Shown: piece by piece, positions 56,191 to 64,000 of the stretch | How the letters are laid out: each line of letters begins with the position of its first letter | Numbering within the stretch: position 1 is the stretch's first letter | Assembly (NCBI RefSeq): GCF_007858445.1 | Contig: NZ_VIGV01000001.1 | Coordinates: 496,001 to 560,000 of the forward strand | Origin: Tsukamurella sputi | GTDB taxonomy: Bacteria; Actinomycetota; Actinomycetes; Mycobacteriales; Mycobacteriaceae | DNA: 64,000 nt | Direction: 5' to 3' | Notes under the pieces: generated by a model | What the model saw: the letters and a program-made list of their open reading frames with translations, nothing else | Databases searched by the model: none | Told to the model about the DNA's origin: nothing | Position numbers and translations under genes: made by a program

Positions 56191-57522
56191 ATGCGGTTGG
56201 GTAGGCGCGCACTCACGCTGGGTGCGACGGTGGCCGCCGCCGCGGTCCTGGCCTCGTGCTCGCCGGACACCACCTGGGTGTACGCCGACGATTCCGCCGC
56301 CTGGCCCGGGATGTACGGGGACTCGCGTAACAACTCCTACGCCGACCGTGACGCCGCGTCCTCGCTGGTCCCGGCGTGGAACCGCGCCCTCGTCGGCCCC
56401 AACACCGCCGCGCCCGCCGTCTCCAACCGCGGAGTGGTGTCGGTGACCGCCCGCACCGACACGGGGTGCAGCACCTTCAGCCTCGAGCTCACTGTGGGTC
56501 GCAAGACCTACTGCCGCCGCGACGCCCCGGGCGCCGATCTGCAGGCCCCCGTGGTGGACCAGTTCGAATACACCTACCTCGGCGTCCCCGGCTGGCTGTA
56601 CAGCTTCAACCCGGACAACCAGGTGCGCTGGCGCTACCCCACCGCGGGCACGCCGCTGTGGATCAAGCTCGCGGGCGACAACACCGTCCTCGCCGTGACC
56701 CACCTCGGCCAGATGGTGCTGGTCGACTCGCACGACGGTGTCGCTGCGGGCGCTGCGATCGGGCTGTTCCCGCAGGTCTCCGCCAACGACAACGGCGGCG
56801 GCATCGAGGACTGCGCCACGAACGGACCGCGATGCCCGGTGTCCGGACCGCCGGCGGTCGACACGAAGGCCGAGCGCGCGTTCGTCGTCGTCGGAGGGGC
56901 CTCCGGACCGTCGAAGGTGATGGCGGTGGACTACGACAAGAACGGCGGCAACCGGCACGACCTGCGGTACTCCTGGGAGCGCACGGACCTGCCCGACGGG
57001 GCGATCGGCTCGCCCGCGCTGTCGGCGGACCGGTCGACCCTGTACGTGAACCTGCGGAACAAGAAGCTGGCCGCGCTGGACGCGAAGACCGGCGCCACCA
57101 AGTGGACGCACGACCTCGGCTACCAGAGCACCGTGCCCCCGTCGGTCTCGCCCGACGGGACGATCATCCCGGCCGCGCCGGGCCTGCGCCGCGCGTCGTT
57201 CACCGCGCTGCAGGACGAGGGTTCGAGCGTGCGCGAGGTCTTCAAGCGGACCGATGTCGCGATGGTCTCCCCCGCCGCGCAGATCCGCGGCGGTGTCGGC
57301 TACGCGGTGGTGCGCTCGTGGGCGGCCGTGCAGTCGCAGCTCATCGAGTTCCGGACGGACACCGGCACCACGCTGCGCACCTTCGACCTGCCGGACACGG
57401 TCAAGTCCGCGTCCGGGGTCTCGATCGGACCCGACGGCGAGCTGGTCACCGTCGGTGACGACGGGACGGTGTACGCCTTCACCTCCGGTCGCCGCACGGG
57501 CGACAGCGTCATCAAGAACTGA
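56191..57522 (+). CDS. PQQ-like beta-propeller lipoprotein (Rv3035-like)
   Basis: A 443-residue exported lipoprotein with lipobox VLASC (Cys23) and a BamB/PQQ-type propeller built of repeated strands such as LAALDAKTGATKW and GTVYAFTSGRR. Cysteine pairs (TGCSTF/TYCRR, EDCATNGPRC) probably form disulfides. Rv3035 has the same place next to the MGLP genes; function unknown. GGAGGAG 8 nt before ATG 56191. Confidence 0.87.
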   Translation: MRLGRRALTLGATVAAAAVLASCSPDTTWVYADDSAAWPGMYGDSRNNSYADRDAASSLVPAWNRALVGPNTAAPAVSNRGVVSVTARTDTGCSTFSLELTVGRKTYCRRDAPGADLQAPVVDQFEYTYLGVPGWLYSFNPDNQVRWRYPTAGTPLWIKLAGDNTVLAVTHLGQMVLVDSHDGVAAGAAIGLFPQVSANDNGGGIEDCATNGPRCPVSGPPAVDTKAERAFVVVGGASGPSKVMAVDYDKNGGNRHDLRYSWERTDLPDGAIGSPALSADRSTLYVNLRNKKLAALDAKTGATKWTHDLGYQSTVPPSVSPDGTIIPAAPGLRRASFTALQDEGSSVREVFKRTDVAMVSPAAQIRGGVGYAVVRSWAAVQSQLIEFRTDTGTTLRTFDLPDTVKSASGVSIGPDGELVTVGDDGTVYAFTSGRRTGDSVIKN

Positions 57523-57561
57523 CCCCCGCGCACCGGCGGACGAGAGCCCGACCGTGCGGGT

Positions 57562-58194
57562 TCAGCGCAGGGCGACGGGGAGCAGCCCCCGGAGTTCGTC
57601 GATCCCGATGAAGGTCTCGAGCACACGCACCCCGTCGGGACCCGTCTCGAAGATCCCGACATCGGTGTAGACGCGGTTCACACAGCCCAGACCGGTGAGC
57701 GGGTAGGTGCAGCTCGGGACGAGCTTGGACTCGCCGGACTTGTTCAGCAGCGTCATCATCACGTACACCTGCTTCGCCCCGACGGCGAGGTCCATCGCGC
57801 CGCCGACCGCGGGGATGTCGCCCGCGCGCCCGGTGTGCCAATTGGCCAGGTCCCCGCGCTCCGAGACCTGGTACGCGCCCAGAACACAGACGTCGATGTG
57901 GCCGCCGCGCATCATCGCGAAGGAGTCGGCGTGGTGGAAGTACGCGGCGCCCGGGAGCTCCGTGACGGGCACCTTGCCGGCGTTCGTCAGATCCGGGTCG
58001 ACGAGATCGCCGGTGGCCGTGGGCCCCATGCCGAGCATGCCGTTCTCGGTGTGGAGTACGACCTCGCGCTCCGCGGGGAGATGATCGGCGACCTTCGTGG
58101 GCTGCCCGATCCCGAGGTTGACGTAGGCCCCCGTCGGGATGTCGCGTGCGACGCGGGCCGCGAGTTCCTCCATCGTCAGACGATGCGTGCTCAT
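57562..58194 (-). CDS. pcaJ: 3-oxoadipate CoA-transferase subunit B
   Basis: A 210-residue beta subunit of succinyl-CoA:3-ketoacid CoA-transferases. The catalytic Glu is in HTENGMLGMG (Glu about 50). NLGIGQPTKVADHLP opening and KLVPSCTYPLTGLGCVNRVYTD are characteristic. With PcaI it activates beta-ketoadipate to its CoA ester. Start ATG overlaps the pcaI stop (ATGA). Confidence 0.9.
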   Translation of the reverse strand: MSTHRLTMEELAARVARDIPTGAYVNLGIGQPTKVADHLPAEREVVLHTENGMLGMGPTATGDLVDPDLTNAGKVPVTELPGAAYFHHADSFAMMRGGHIDVCVLGAYQVSERGDLANWHTGRAGDIPAVGGAMDLAVGAKQVYVMMTLLNKSGESKLVPSCTYPLTGLGCVNRVYTDVGIFETGPDGVRVLETFIGIDELRGLLPVALR

Positions 58195-58886
58195 CGTGCT
58201 CCCTCCACGGTGTAGTGCCGGGCGTCGACGGCGACGATCCGGTCGACGAAGATCGACGGCGTCGCGACCGCCTCGGGATCGATCGCGCCGAGCGGTACGA
58301 CCTCGTCGACCTGCACGATCGTGGTCGCAGCTGCGGCCGCCATGACGGGCCCGAAGTTCCGCGCGGTCTTGCGGTGGACGAGGTTGCCCCACGGATCGGA
58401 ACGATGCGCCGCGATCAGCGCGTAGTCGCCGCGGATCGGATACTCGAGCAGGTACGTCCGGCCGTCGATCTCGCGCGACTCCTTCCCCTCGGCAAGCGGC
58501 GTTCCGACGGCCGTCGGGCAGTAGAAGCCACCGATTCCGGCGCCGGCGGCGCGCAGCCGCTCCGCCAGATTGCCCTGGGGAACCACTTCCAGATCTACCT
58601 TTCCCGCGCGGTACAGCTCGTCGAAGACGTACGAGTCGCTCTGCCGCGGAAAGGAGCACACCACTTTGCGGACCCGGCCCGACGCGAGCAGCGCCGCGAC
58701 CCCGACCTCACCGTTGCCCGCGTTGTTCGACACCACAGTGAGGTCGGTCGCGCCCTGCCGGATCAGGGCGTCGATGAGGTCGAAGGGCATGCCCGCCAAA
58801 CCGAAGCCGCCGATCAGGACGGTCGAACCGTCCTCGATCCCCGCGACCGCCTCATCGACACCGTCGTACACCACTGCCCTGCTCAT
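58191..58886 (-). CDS. pcaI: 3-oxoadipate CoA-transferase subunit A
   Basis: A 231-residue alpha subunit: AVAGIEDGSTVLIGGFGLAGMPFDLIDALIRQG, VSNNAGNGEVG and VEVVPQGNLAERLRAAGAGIGGFYCPT. Overlaps pcaF before it and pcaJ after it by ATGA, so all three are translationally coupled. Scot-type acetoacetate transferases look alike; the coupling to the thiolase favours the beta-ketoadipate role. Confidence 0.88.
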   Translation of the reverse strand: MSRAVVYDGVDEAVAGIEDGSTVLIGGFGLAGMPFDLIDALIRQGATDLTVVSNNAGNGEVGVAALLASGRVRKVVCSFPRQSDSYVFDELYRAGKVDLEVVPQGNLAERLRAAGAGIGGFYCPTAVGTPLAEGKESREIDGRTYLLEYPIRGDYALIAAHRSDPWGNLVHRKTARNFGPVMAAAAATTIVQVDEVVPLGAIDPEAVATPSIFVDRIVAVDARHYTVEGAR

Positions 58887-60067
58887 GCGCCCTCCTCCGT
58901 GTTCTCCAGGACGACGGCGAGGCCCTGCCCGACGCCGATGCAGATGGCCGCGACGCCGTACCTCTCGCGGCGCTTGCGCAGGGCCTTCGCCAGCGTGCCG
59001 AGCAGCCGGCCACCGGACGCGCCGAGCGGATGCCCGAGCGCGATCGCGCCGCCGTAGGGGTTGACGATCGCGGGGTCGATCCCCCACGCGTCGATGCACA
59101 CCAGGGACTGCACCGCGAAGGCCTCGTTGAGTTCGACCACGCCGACATCGCCCCAGTCGATCCCGGCCCGGGCGAGGGCCCGGTTCGCCGCGTCGACCGG
59201 CGCGTACCCGAACAGCTGCGGTTCCAGAGCCGTGGCGCCGCGGCCGGCGATCCGGGCGAGGGGCTCGAGCCCGATCGTCTCGGCCGCGCCGTCCGATCCC
59301 AGCAGCACCGCGGCGGCACCGTCGCTGAGCGGACTGGCGTTGCCGGCGGTAATAGTCCCGTCGGGCCGGAACGCGGGGCGCAGCGCGCCCAGCGTCTCCG
59401 CGGTGGATCCCGGCCGGACGTTCTCGTCGCGCTCGAGGCCGGCGACGGGGACCACCAGGTCGCCGTAGAAGCCCTCCTCCCACGCCGCGTGGGCCCGACG
59501 GTGCGAGCGCGCCGCGAACTCGTCCTGCCGCTCGCGCGAGACGGAGAACGTCTCGCCGAGTTGTTCGTTGGCCTCGCCGAGGCTGACGGTCCACTCGGTC
59601 GGCATGGCGGGGTTGACCAGCCGCCAGCCGAGTGTGGTCGAGACGGCGGTGACGTCGCCGGCGGGAAAGGGCTTGGCGCTCTTGGGCAGCACCCACGGCG
59701 CTCGGGTCATGGACTCGACGCCTCCGGTGAGCACGACGTCGGCATCGCCGGTCTCGATGGAGCGGCTGCCCATCAGCGCGGCGTCGAGCCCGGAACCGCA
59801 CAGCCGGTTGACCGTGGTGGCGGGCACCTCGACCGGGACTCCTGCGAGCAGGGCGGCCATGCGCCCGACGTTGCGGTTGTCCTCGCCGGCGCCGTTGGCG
59901 TTGCCCCACACGACCTCGTCGATCGCGCCGCCCGCGCCGAGAGCCGGAGCGCGGCCCAGCACAGCACGGATCGCCGCCGCGGCCAGGTCGTCGGGACGGG
60001 TGCCGGCGAGGGCGCCGTTGAACCGGCCGAAGGGCGTACGGGCCGCTGCATAGACGTAGGCATCCAT
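58883..60067 (-). CDS. pcaF: Beta-ketoadipyl-CoA thiolase
   Basis: A 394-residue thiolase. Active-site Cys in NRLCGSGLDAA (about residue 88), His in GHPLGASGGR and second Cys in AICIGVGQG. It cleaves beta-ketoadipyl-CoA into succinyl-CoA and acetyl-CoA. TACCGT (60080-60075) lies 7 nt before ATG 60067, giving a leaderless start. First gene of pcaFIJ, divergent from a LysR gene. Confidence 0.92.
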   Translation of the reverse strand: MDAYVYAAARTPFGRFNGALAGTRPDDLAAAAIRAVLGRAPALGAGGAIDEVVWGNANGAGEDNRNVGRMAALLAGVPVEVPATTVNRLCGSGLDAALMGSRSIETGDADVVLTGGVESMTRAPWVLPKSAKPFPAGDVTAVSTTLGWRLVNPAMPTEWTVSLGEANEQLGETFSVSRERQDEFAARSHRRAHAAWEEGFYGDLVVPVAGLERDENVRPGSTAETLGALRPAFRPDGTITAGNASPLSDGAAAVLLGSDGAAETIGLEPLARIAGRGATALEPQLFGYAPVDAANRALARAGIDWGDVGVVELNEAFAVQSLVCIDAWGIDPAIVNPYGGAIALGHPLGASGGRLLGTLAKALRKRRERYGVAAICIGVGQGLAVVLENTEEGA

Positions 60068-60083
60068 GCGATCGACGGTAGGC

Positions 60084-60130
60084 TGCGCAATCCGGATACT
60101 GAAGTACAGGAATGATGCGCAATTGATACT
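60084..60130. promoter_or_regulatory. Direct repeats in the pcaF-lysR intergenic region
   Basis: TGCGCAAT-(CC)G-GATACT (60084-60100) and TGCGCAAT-T-GATACT (60116-60130) are near-identical units 32 bp apart. The second GATACT is 8 nt before the lysR start and probably its -10. The centre ATCCGGAT (60090-60097) is palindromic. These are candidate LysR sites. Confidence 0.65.
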
Positions 60131-60138
60131 CTGCCGAT

Positions 60139-61029
60139 ATGAATCTGCGTCAGCTGCAGTACTTCGTCGCCGTCGCCGAGGAACGCCACTTCGGTCGCGC
60201 GGCGCGGCGGCTGCACATGGCGCAGCCGCCGCTCTCACACCAGATCCGTCAGCTGGAAAGCGATCTGGGCGTGGAACTGCTGCACCGCACCACCCGCCGG
60301 GTCGACCTCACCGACGCGGGGCGCGCCTACCTCGACCGGGCGCGCGGCATCCTCGCCGCCGTCGACGACGCGAGCGAGCACGCGCGGCGGGTCGCAGCGG
60401 GCGCGACGGGGCACGTCACCATCGGCTGTGTCGGCACCGCCACCTACAGCCTGCTGCCGCCACTGGCGCGCCGGCTCGCGGAAGAGCTGCCCGGCATCGA
60501 CTTCGCCTTCCGCGGCGAGATGCTCGTACCGGACCAGGTCGAGGCATTGCGCGGCGGTGAGATCGACATCGCGCTCCTGCGTCCGCCGGTCGCGGATCCG
60601 TCGCTGACGGTCCGGGTGGTGCGCCGCGAGCCGTGGGTCGTCGCACTACCCGCCGAGCACCCCCTCGCGCAGCGGGAACGACTGCGGGTCTCCGACCTGG
60701 CCGGCGAAGCGTTCATCGTCCACAGCGCGGGCCGGCGGTCCGCGATGTACGACCGGGTCATGGCCCTGCTCCGCGAGGGCGGTGTGGCTCCCGCGATCCG
60801 ACACGAGGTCGGTGAGACCTCCACCCTCGGGACCCTCGTGGCGGCGGGCCTCGGCATCGCGCTGGCGCCCAAGCCGATCACCGCCCTCCGACTCGACGGC
60901 ATCATGTACGTGCCGCTCGCGGGCGCGGGCAGCGGCGTCGAGCTGGCCGTCGCGCATCTGGCGGATCGGACGGATCGCCACCTCGAGCGCGTCACCGATC
61001 TCATCGCCGACCTGACTGCCGCGCGCTGA
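60139..61029 (+). CDS. LysR-family regulator of the pca operon
   Basis: A 296-residue regulator: MNLRQLQYFVAVAEERHFGRAARRLHMAQPPLSHQIRQLESDLGVELLHRT helix-turn-helix, then a substrate-binding domain (SLLPPLARRLAEELPGI). It resembles CatM/BenM/CatR-type activators of aromatic catabolism, which respond to muconate-like inducers. Divergent from pcaF, which it should control. Confidence 0.92.
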   Translation: MNLRQLQYFVAVAEERHFGRAARRLHMAQPPLSHQIRQLESDLGVELLHRTTRRVDLTDAGRAYLDRARGILAAVDDASEHARRVAAGATGHVTIGCVGTATYSLLPPLARRLAEELPGIDFAFRGEMLVPDQVEALRGGEIDIALLRPPVADPSLTVRVVRREPWVVALPAEHPLAQRERLRVSDLAGEAFIVHSAGRRSAMYDRVMALLREGGVAPAIRHEVGETSTLGTLVAAGLGIALAPKPITALRLDGIMYVPLAGAGSGVELAVAHLADRTDRHLERVTDLIADLTAAR

Positions 61030-61042
61030 ACCCGGCCCGCGG

Positions 61043-62074
61043 TCACCGCCCTGAGGCTCGCGCGCGGGTCCGCGAGGGCGTCTCGCCGAACCGGCGCCGG
61101 TACAGGGCGGAGAACCGCGAGGGGTGGGTGAACCCCCAGTCGTAGGCCGTGTCGGTCACGGTGCGCCCGGAATCGGAAGCCAGGAGCTCCGCGCGGACCC
61201 GGTCGAGCCGCTCCCCCAGGATGTACGCGCTGGGCGAGGTCTCCAGCCGGTCCTGGAAGGCGCGCTGCAGCGAACGCACACTGATGCCGACGTGGGCGGC
61301 AACGTCCGGCACCGACAGCGGGCCACGCAGGTGAGACTCGATGTGGTCGAGCGCGCGCTGGAAGGTCCGCGGATGCACCCGGTCCGCGTCGTGCTCGTGC
61401 AGCAGCGCCGACAGGTTGTGCCGGTGGGAGACCAGCAGACCCGTGATGAGCAGGTCCCGCCAGTGCCGCGCCATCGCGGGATCGGCCGCGAGCCCGGCTT
61501 CGTCGTCCAGATCGCGCAGCAACGAGCGCAGAGCGCTCGACCAGCTGCGGAGCCCCGGCGCGGCGAGGTCCATCCCCACGTCGAAGACGACGGGGCCGCC
61601 GACGGGCCGGCCGACGAGTGCCTCCAGCCGCTCCTGCACGGCGGCGCGTTCGAGCCGCAGGTGCAATTGGCGGTAGGCGCCGTCCATCCGCATCCGGGCC
61701 CGCATCGCGGGCGAGAGGACGGCAGCGACACCACCCTCGATCACCGTCCCTCCGCCCGCGCCGACGAGTTCGAGGCGGTTGGACCCGGCCACGGCGATCA
61801 TCAGGTCGTAGTAGTCGATCCGGTCGAGGATGTCGACGTCGATCGGTGCGCCCTGCTCGAGGTAGACCACGCCGAGGTCGGCGACCGTCGCGGAGCGGAC
61901 CGCACCGTCGAACGCGGTGGCGGCGCCCCGCGGCACCGCGATCGAGTGCGTGCTGAGCAGTCCGCCCGCCGCGCTGCGGAAGGCGTCGACATCGGCGGTG
62001 CGAAGGCTGTCGAACCGGCCGAGCGGGGCGGACAGCGCCCTGTCACCGCGCTCGACCGCACCCCACATCGCCAT
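61043..62074 (-). CDS. AraC-family regulator (AraC_binding_2)
   Basis: A 343-residue activator. The N-terminal ligand domain begins FDSLRTADVDAFRSAAGGL. The C-terminus has two helix-turn-helix units (LSVPDVAAHVGISVRSLQRAFQDRLETSPSAYI ... TVTDTAYDWGFTHPSRFSALYRRRFGETPS). The ATG at 62074 has AGGTGG 5 nt upstream; a second ATG follows at 62068. Faces the FAD monooxygenase, whose promoter carries two 20-bp-spaced direct repeats that suit AraC binding. Confidence 0.88.
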   Translation of the reverse strand: MAMWGAVERGDRALSAPLGRFDSLRTADVDAFRSAAGGLLSTHSIAVPRGAATAFDGAVRSATVADLGVVYLEQGAPIDVDILDRIDYYDLMIAVAGSNRLELVGAGGGTVIEGGVAAVLSPAMRARMRMDGAYRQLHLRLERAAVQERLEALVGRPVGGPVVFDVGMDLAAPGLRSWSSALRSLLRDLDDEAGLAADPAMARHWRDLLITGLLVSHRHNLSALLHEHDADRVHPRTFQRALDHIESHLRGPLSVPDVAAHVGISVRSLQRAFQDRLETSPSAYILGERLDRVRAELLASDSGRTVTDTAYDWGFTHPSRFSALYRRRFGETPSRTRARASGR

Positions 62075-62175
62075 CGCCTCCACCTCGCCGGGGCGCCTCG
62101 AAAGCGCTCTCACCTGCAGGTTACACCGCCTTCGGCGCGGAACTGCGATCCATGTCACCACTTCCCGGCGCGAAT

Positions 62176-62202
62176 CGGATAGCGCTGTCGCCGCGCGGAT
62201 AG
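62176..62202 (+). promoter_or_regulatory. AraC-type direct repeats upstream of the monooxygenase
   Basis: CGGATAG occurs at 62176-62182 and 62196-62202, exactly 20 bp (two helical turns) apart. The second copy overlaps the expected -35 of a promoter whose -10 is TAGCGT (62223-62228). This is the layout of class II AraC activation. Confidence 0.6.
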
Positions 62203-62264
62203 TGGCGCCGGTCACAGCTTCGTAGCGTGCATCCATCGCCCCAGTACCGCGATGAAGGAGAGCC

Positions 62265-63872
62265 GTGAACACCGAATCGACAACCACCACTGACTACGAC
62301 GTCGCCGTCGTCGGCTACGGACCGACCGGCCTCGTCCTCTCGTCGATGCTCGCGCGCGCCGGCCACCGGGTGGTGGTGATCGAGCGGTGGCCGAGCCTCT
62401 ACGGCATGCCGCGGCTGACCCACATCGACGGCGAGACCGCGCGCATCATCCAGGCCGCGGGCGACGTCGATGAGGCGCTGCGCGATGCCGCTCCCGCCGC
62501 CGTCTACGAGTGGCGCAACCACGCCGAGGACCTGCTGATCGCCGTCGACTGGTCGGGCGAGTCCAGCGGCTTCGCGGCCCACTACTCGATGTACCAGCCG
62601 CACATCGAGTGCTCTATCGACGACCGCAACCGCACGCGCCCCAACCTCGACGTGCACCAGGGCACCGTCCTGGTCGGTATGGAGCAGTCGGACGAGTACG
62701 TGGAGCTGACGGTGCGGCCCTGGTCGCGTGACCGGGACGCGCAGTGGGCCGATGCGCCCGAGCGCACGGTGACCGCCAGGTACGTCGTTGGTGCCGACGG
62801 CGCGGGCAGTATGGTCCGCCACATCCTCGGGATCGGCCGCACCGATCTGCACGTCGACGATCGGTGGCTCAACATCGACACGGAATGCACCCGCCCCCTG
62901 GGTGATCGGTTCGACACCGCCCGGCAGTTCTGCGATCCGCACCAGCCCCACATGTTCATGCCCATCGGCCGGAGCCGCCAACGGTTCGAGGTCGCGGTCC
63001 GCCCCGAGGACGACGCCCAGGAGATGGCCACCGAGGAGTTCGCCTGGCGCTGGCTCCGGGCGCAGCACGACCTGGGTCCCGAGGATCTGACGATCCTCCG
63101 CCACATCGTCTACACGTTCTCCGCGTGCACAGCCGACACCTGGCGCGCGGGCCGGGTGTTCCTCGCCGGGGACGCCGCGCACACGATGCCGCCCTACATG
63201 GGGCAGGGCGCGTGTTCGGGCATGCGCGATTCGATCACGCTGGCCTGGAAGCTCGACCTGGTGCTCTCCGGCAAGGCCGACGACGCGCTCCTGGACACCT
63301 ACGAGACCGAGCGCCGGCCGCACGTCGAGGTGATCCAGGCCTGCGCCGTGGAGCTGGGCCGCGTGGCGAACCTCAAGGACCCGGTGGCCGCCGCCGCGCG
63401 CGATGCCGCGTTCCAGCGCGGCGAGGTGCCGCCGCTGCCCCCGTTCCCGACGATCGCCGCCGGCGTGATCGACGCCGACGACTCGGGGGTACCGAGGGGC
63501 TTCGCCGGCACGTTGGCACCGCAGGGCGTGGTGCGCCGCGGCGAGCGCTCGGGACGGTTCGACGACCTGCACCCGTGGGGCTTCACCCTGGTGTCCACCG
63601 GCGACGCGACCGAACTCCTGGGGCCGGATCGCCTGGCCTTCCTGGCCGAGCTCGGCGGCACCGTCGTCACCCTGGAGCCGGGGCACGCGCACTCGGTCGT
63701 CGACGAGGAGGGCACCTACGCCGCCTACTTCGCGGCCACCGGCACCGAGGCCTTCCTCGCGCGGCCCGACTTCCACCTGTACGGCGCGGGCGCCCTCACC
63801 GACCTACCACGTCTGGTGGACGGCCTCCGGGCGACGCTGAGCGCCGCACCGGCCGTGGCGGTCGCCCGATGA
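62265..63872 (+). CDS. FAD-dependent aromatic hydroxylase (MhpA-like)
   Basis: A 535-residue group A flavin monooxygenase of the 3-(3-hydroxyphenyl)propionate hydroxylase kind. FAD loop VGYGPTGLVLSSML (residues 17-30), DG motif VVGADGAGSMVR and second FAD motif GRVFLAGDAAHTMPPYMGQGACSGMRD (Asp303). GTG start with GGAGAG upstream. It would hydroxylate a phenolic ring with NAD(P)H and oxygen. Stop overlaps the next start by ATGA. Confidence 0.92.
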   Translation: MNTESTTTTDYDVAVVGYGPTGLVLSSMLARAGHRVVVIERWPSLYGMPRLTHIDGETARIIQAAGDVDEALRDAAPAAVYEWRNHAEDLLIAVDWSGESSGFAAHYSMYQPHIECSIDDRNRTRPNLDVHQGTVLVGMEQSDEYVELTVRPWSRDRDAQWADAPERTVTARYVVGADGAGSMVRHILGIGRTDLHVDDRWLNIDTECTRPLGDRFDTARQFCDPHQPHMFMPIGRSRQRFEVAVRPEDDAQEMATEEFAWRWLRAQHDLGPEDLTILRHIVYTFSACTADTWRAGRVFLAGDAAHTMPPYMGQGACSGMRDSITLAWKLDLVLSGKADDALLDTYETERRPHVEVIQACAVELGRVANLKDPVAAAARDAAFQRGEVPPLPPFPTIAAGVIDADDSGVPRGFAGTLAPQGVVRRGERSGRFDDLHPWGFTLVSTGDATELLGPDRLAFLAELGGTVVTLEPGHAHSVVDEEGTYAAYFAATGTEAFLARPDFHLYGAGALTDLPRLVDGLRATLSAAPAVAVAR

Positions 63873-64000
63873 ACGCCGACGTGAGCGCCACCAACGAGGC
63901 GCACTGGCGGGCGATGGGCGTCACGCGCCTGCTCGACGCCGGTATGCGGTACGACGACGTCCTCGCGCTGCGGGCGGGCACCGACGCCGGCTGGGCCTGG
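63869..64000 (+). CDS. Probable alpha/beta-hydrolase, N-terminal fragment
   Basis: The first 44 codons only: MNADVSATNEAHWRAMGVTRLLDAGMRYDDVLALRAGT and onward. ATG overlaps the monooxygenase stop by 4 bp, so it belongs to the same operon. The helical cap-like opening (RLLDAGMRYDDVLALRAG) recalls hydrolases of the 2,6-dihydroxypseudooxynicotine hydrolase group, which cleave C-C bonds, but too little is visible for certainty. Confidence 0.6.
   Translation, partial: MNADVSATNEAHWRAMGVTRLLDAGMRYDDVLALRAGTDAGWAW

Noticed and set aside
58191-60122. One 643-residue reading that would fuse pcaI to an upstream region
   Set aside because: The upstream 410 residues are the wrong-frame reading of pcaF; the true pcaI starts at ATG 58886 with ATGA coupling.

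Overview
The window comes from a high-GC actinobacterium of the order Mycobacteriales (Mycobacterium/Gordonia/Nocardia/Tsukamurella relatives). Three things point there: G+C near 70% throughout, Tat- and lipobox-type exported proteins, and a gene backbone that, from memory of the M. tuberculosis map, follows Rv3003c to Rv3035 in the same order and orientation: ilvN-ilvB, the CFP-6-like PH protein, DoxX protein, lppZ-like protein, gatB, pfkA, gatA, gatC, ACT protein, ligA, MetE-like protein, mnmA, iscS, PlsC-like and PF13444-like acyltransferases, etfA-etfB, and the methylglucose lipopolysaccharide (MGLP) genes for methyltransferase, GH57, GT4 and acyltransferase, ending with an Rv3035-like lipoprotein. 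The genus cannot be fixed from the sequence alone.

Layout. 1-7230: branched-chain amino-acid synthesis (ilvN, ilvB with an attenuator leader, ilvD), a PH protein, DoxX and an lppZ-like lipoprotein. 7309-12374: a diguanylate cyclase, gatB, a membrane protein and pfkA (with odd codon usage). 12426-17252: accessory block with a NarL-type two-component system divergent from a secreted phospholipase A2 and membrane hydrolase pair, then an Rrf2 regulator and an AhpD-like protein with matching operators. 17283-24655: gatA-gatC, a frameshifted RibD/DHFR-like gene behind an AraC-DinB fusion, an ABM fusion protein, the ACT protein and ligA. 24720-30553: small lipoproteins, VOC, DadA-like, F420-type and YjbR proteins, and an ammonium transporter. 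30570-35618: MetE-like, mnmA, iscS and two lipid-type acyltransferases. 35721-49215: accessory block with NUDIX, MarR, two TetR modules, an MpaB-type oxygenase, catalase, DUF418 protein, multicopper oxidase, a second two-component system and an M13 peptidase. 49343-57522: etfAB and the MGLP block. 57562-64000: pcaFIJ with a LysR regulator, then an AraC regulator divergent from an aromatic-ring FAD monooxygenase and the start of a hydrolase gene.

How the genes work together. The ilv genes make valine, leucine and isoleucine, and their leader senses branched-chain aminoacyl-tRNA. MnmA draws sulfur from the adjacent cysteine desulfurase. The methyltransferase/GH57/GT4/acyltransferase genes form the polymethylated glucan pathway. 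The right edge is catabolic: PcaIJ and PcaF turn beta-ketoadipate into succinyl-CoA and acetyl-CoA, and the neighbouring hydroxylase and hydrolase probably supply an upper aromatic pathway.

Regulation. Many genes have a TANNNT-like -10 hexamer 6-8 nt before the start codon and no ribosome binding site, so leaderless transcription looks common. Several accessory modules carry clear inverted or direct repeats next to a regulator gene. No rRNA, tRNA, insertion sequence, prophage or CRISPR array was seen. The only gene-free stretch near 300 bp is 2023-2326, which holds the ilvB leader and the divergent PH-gene promoter.
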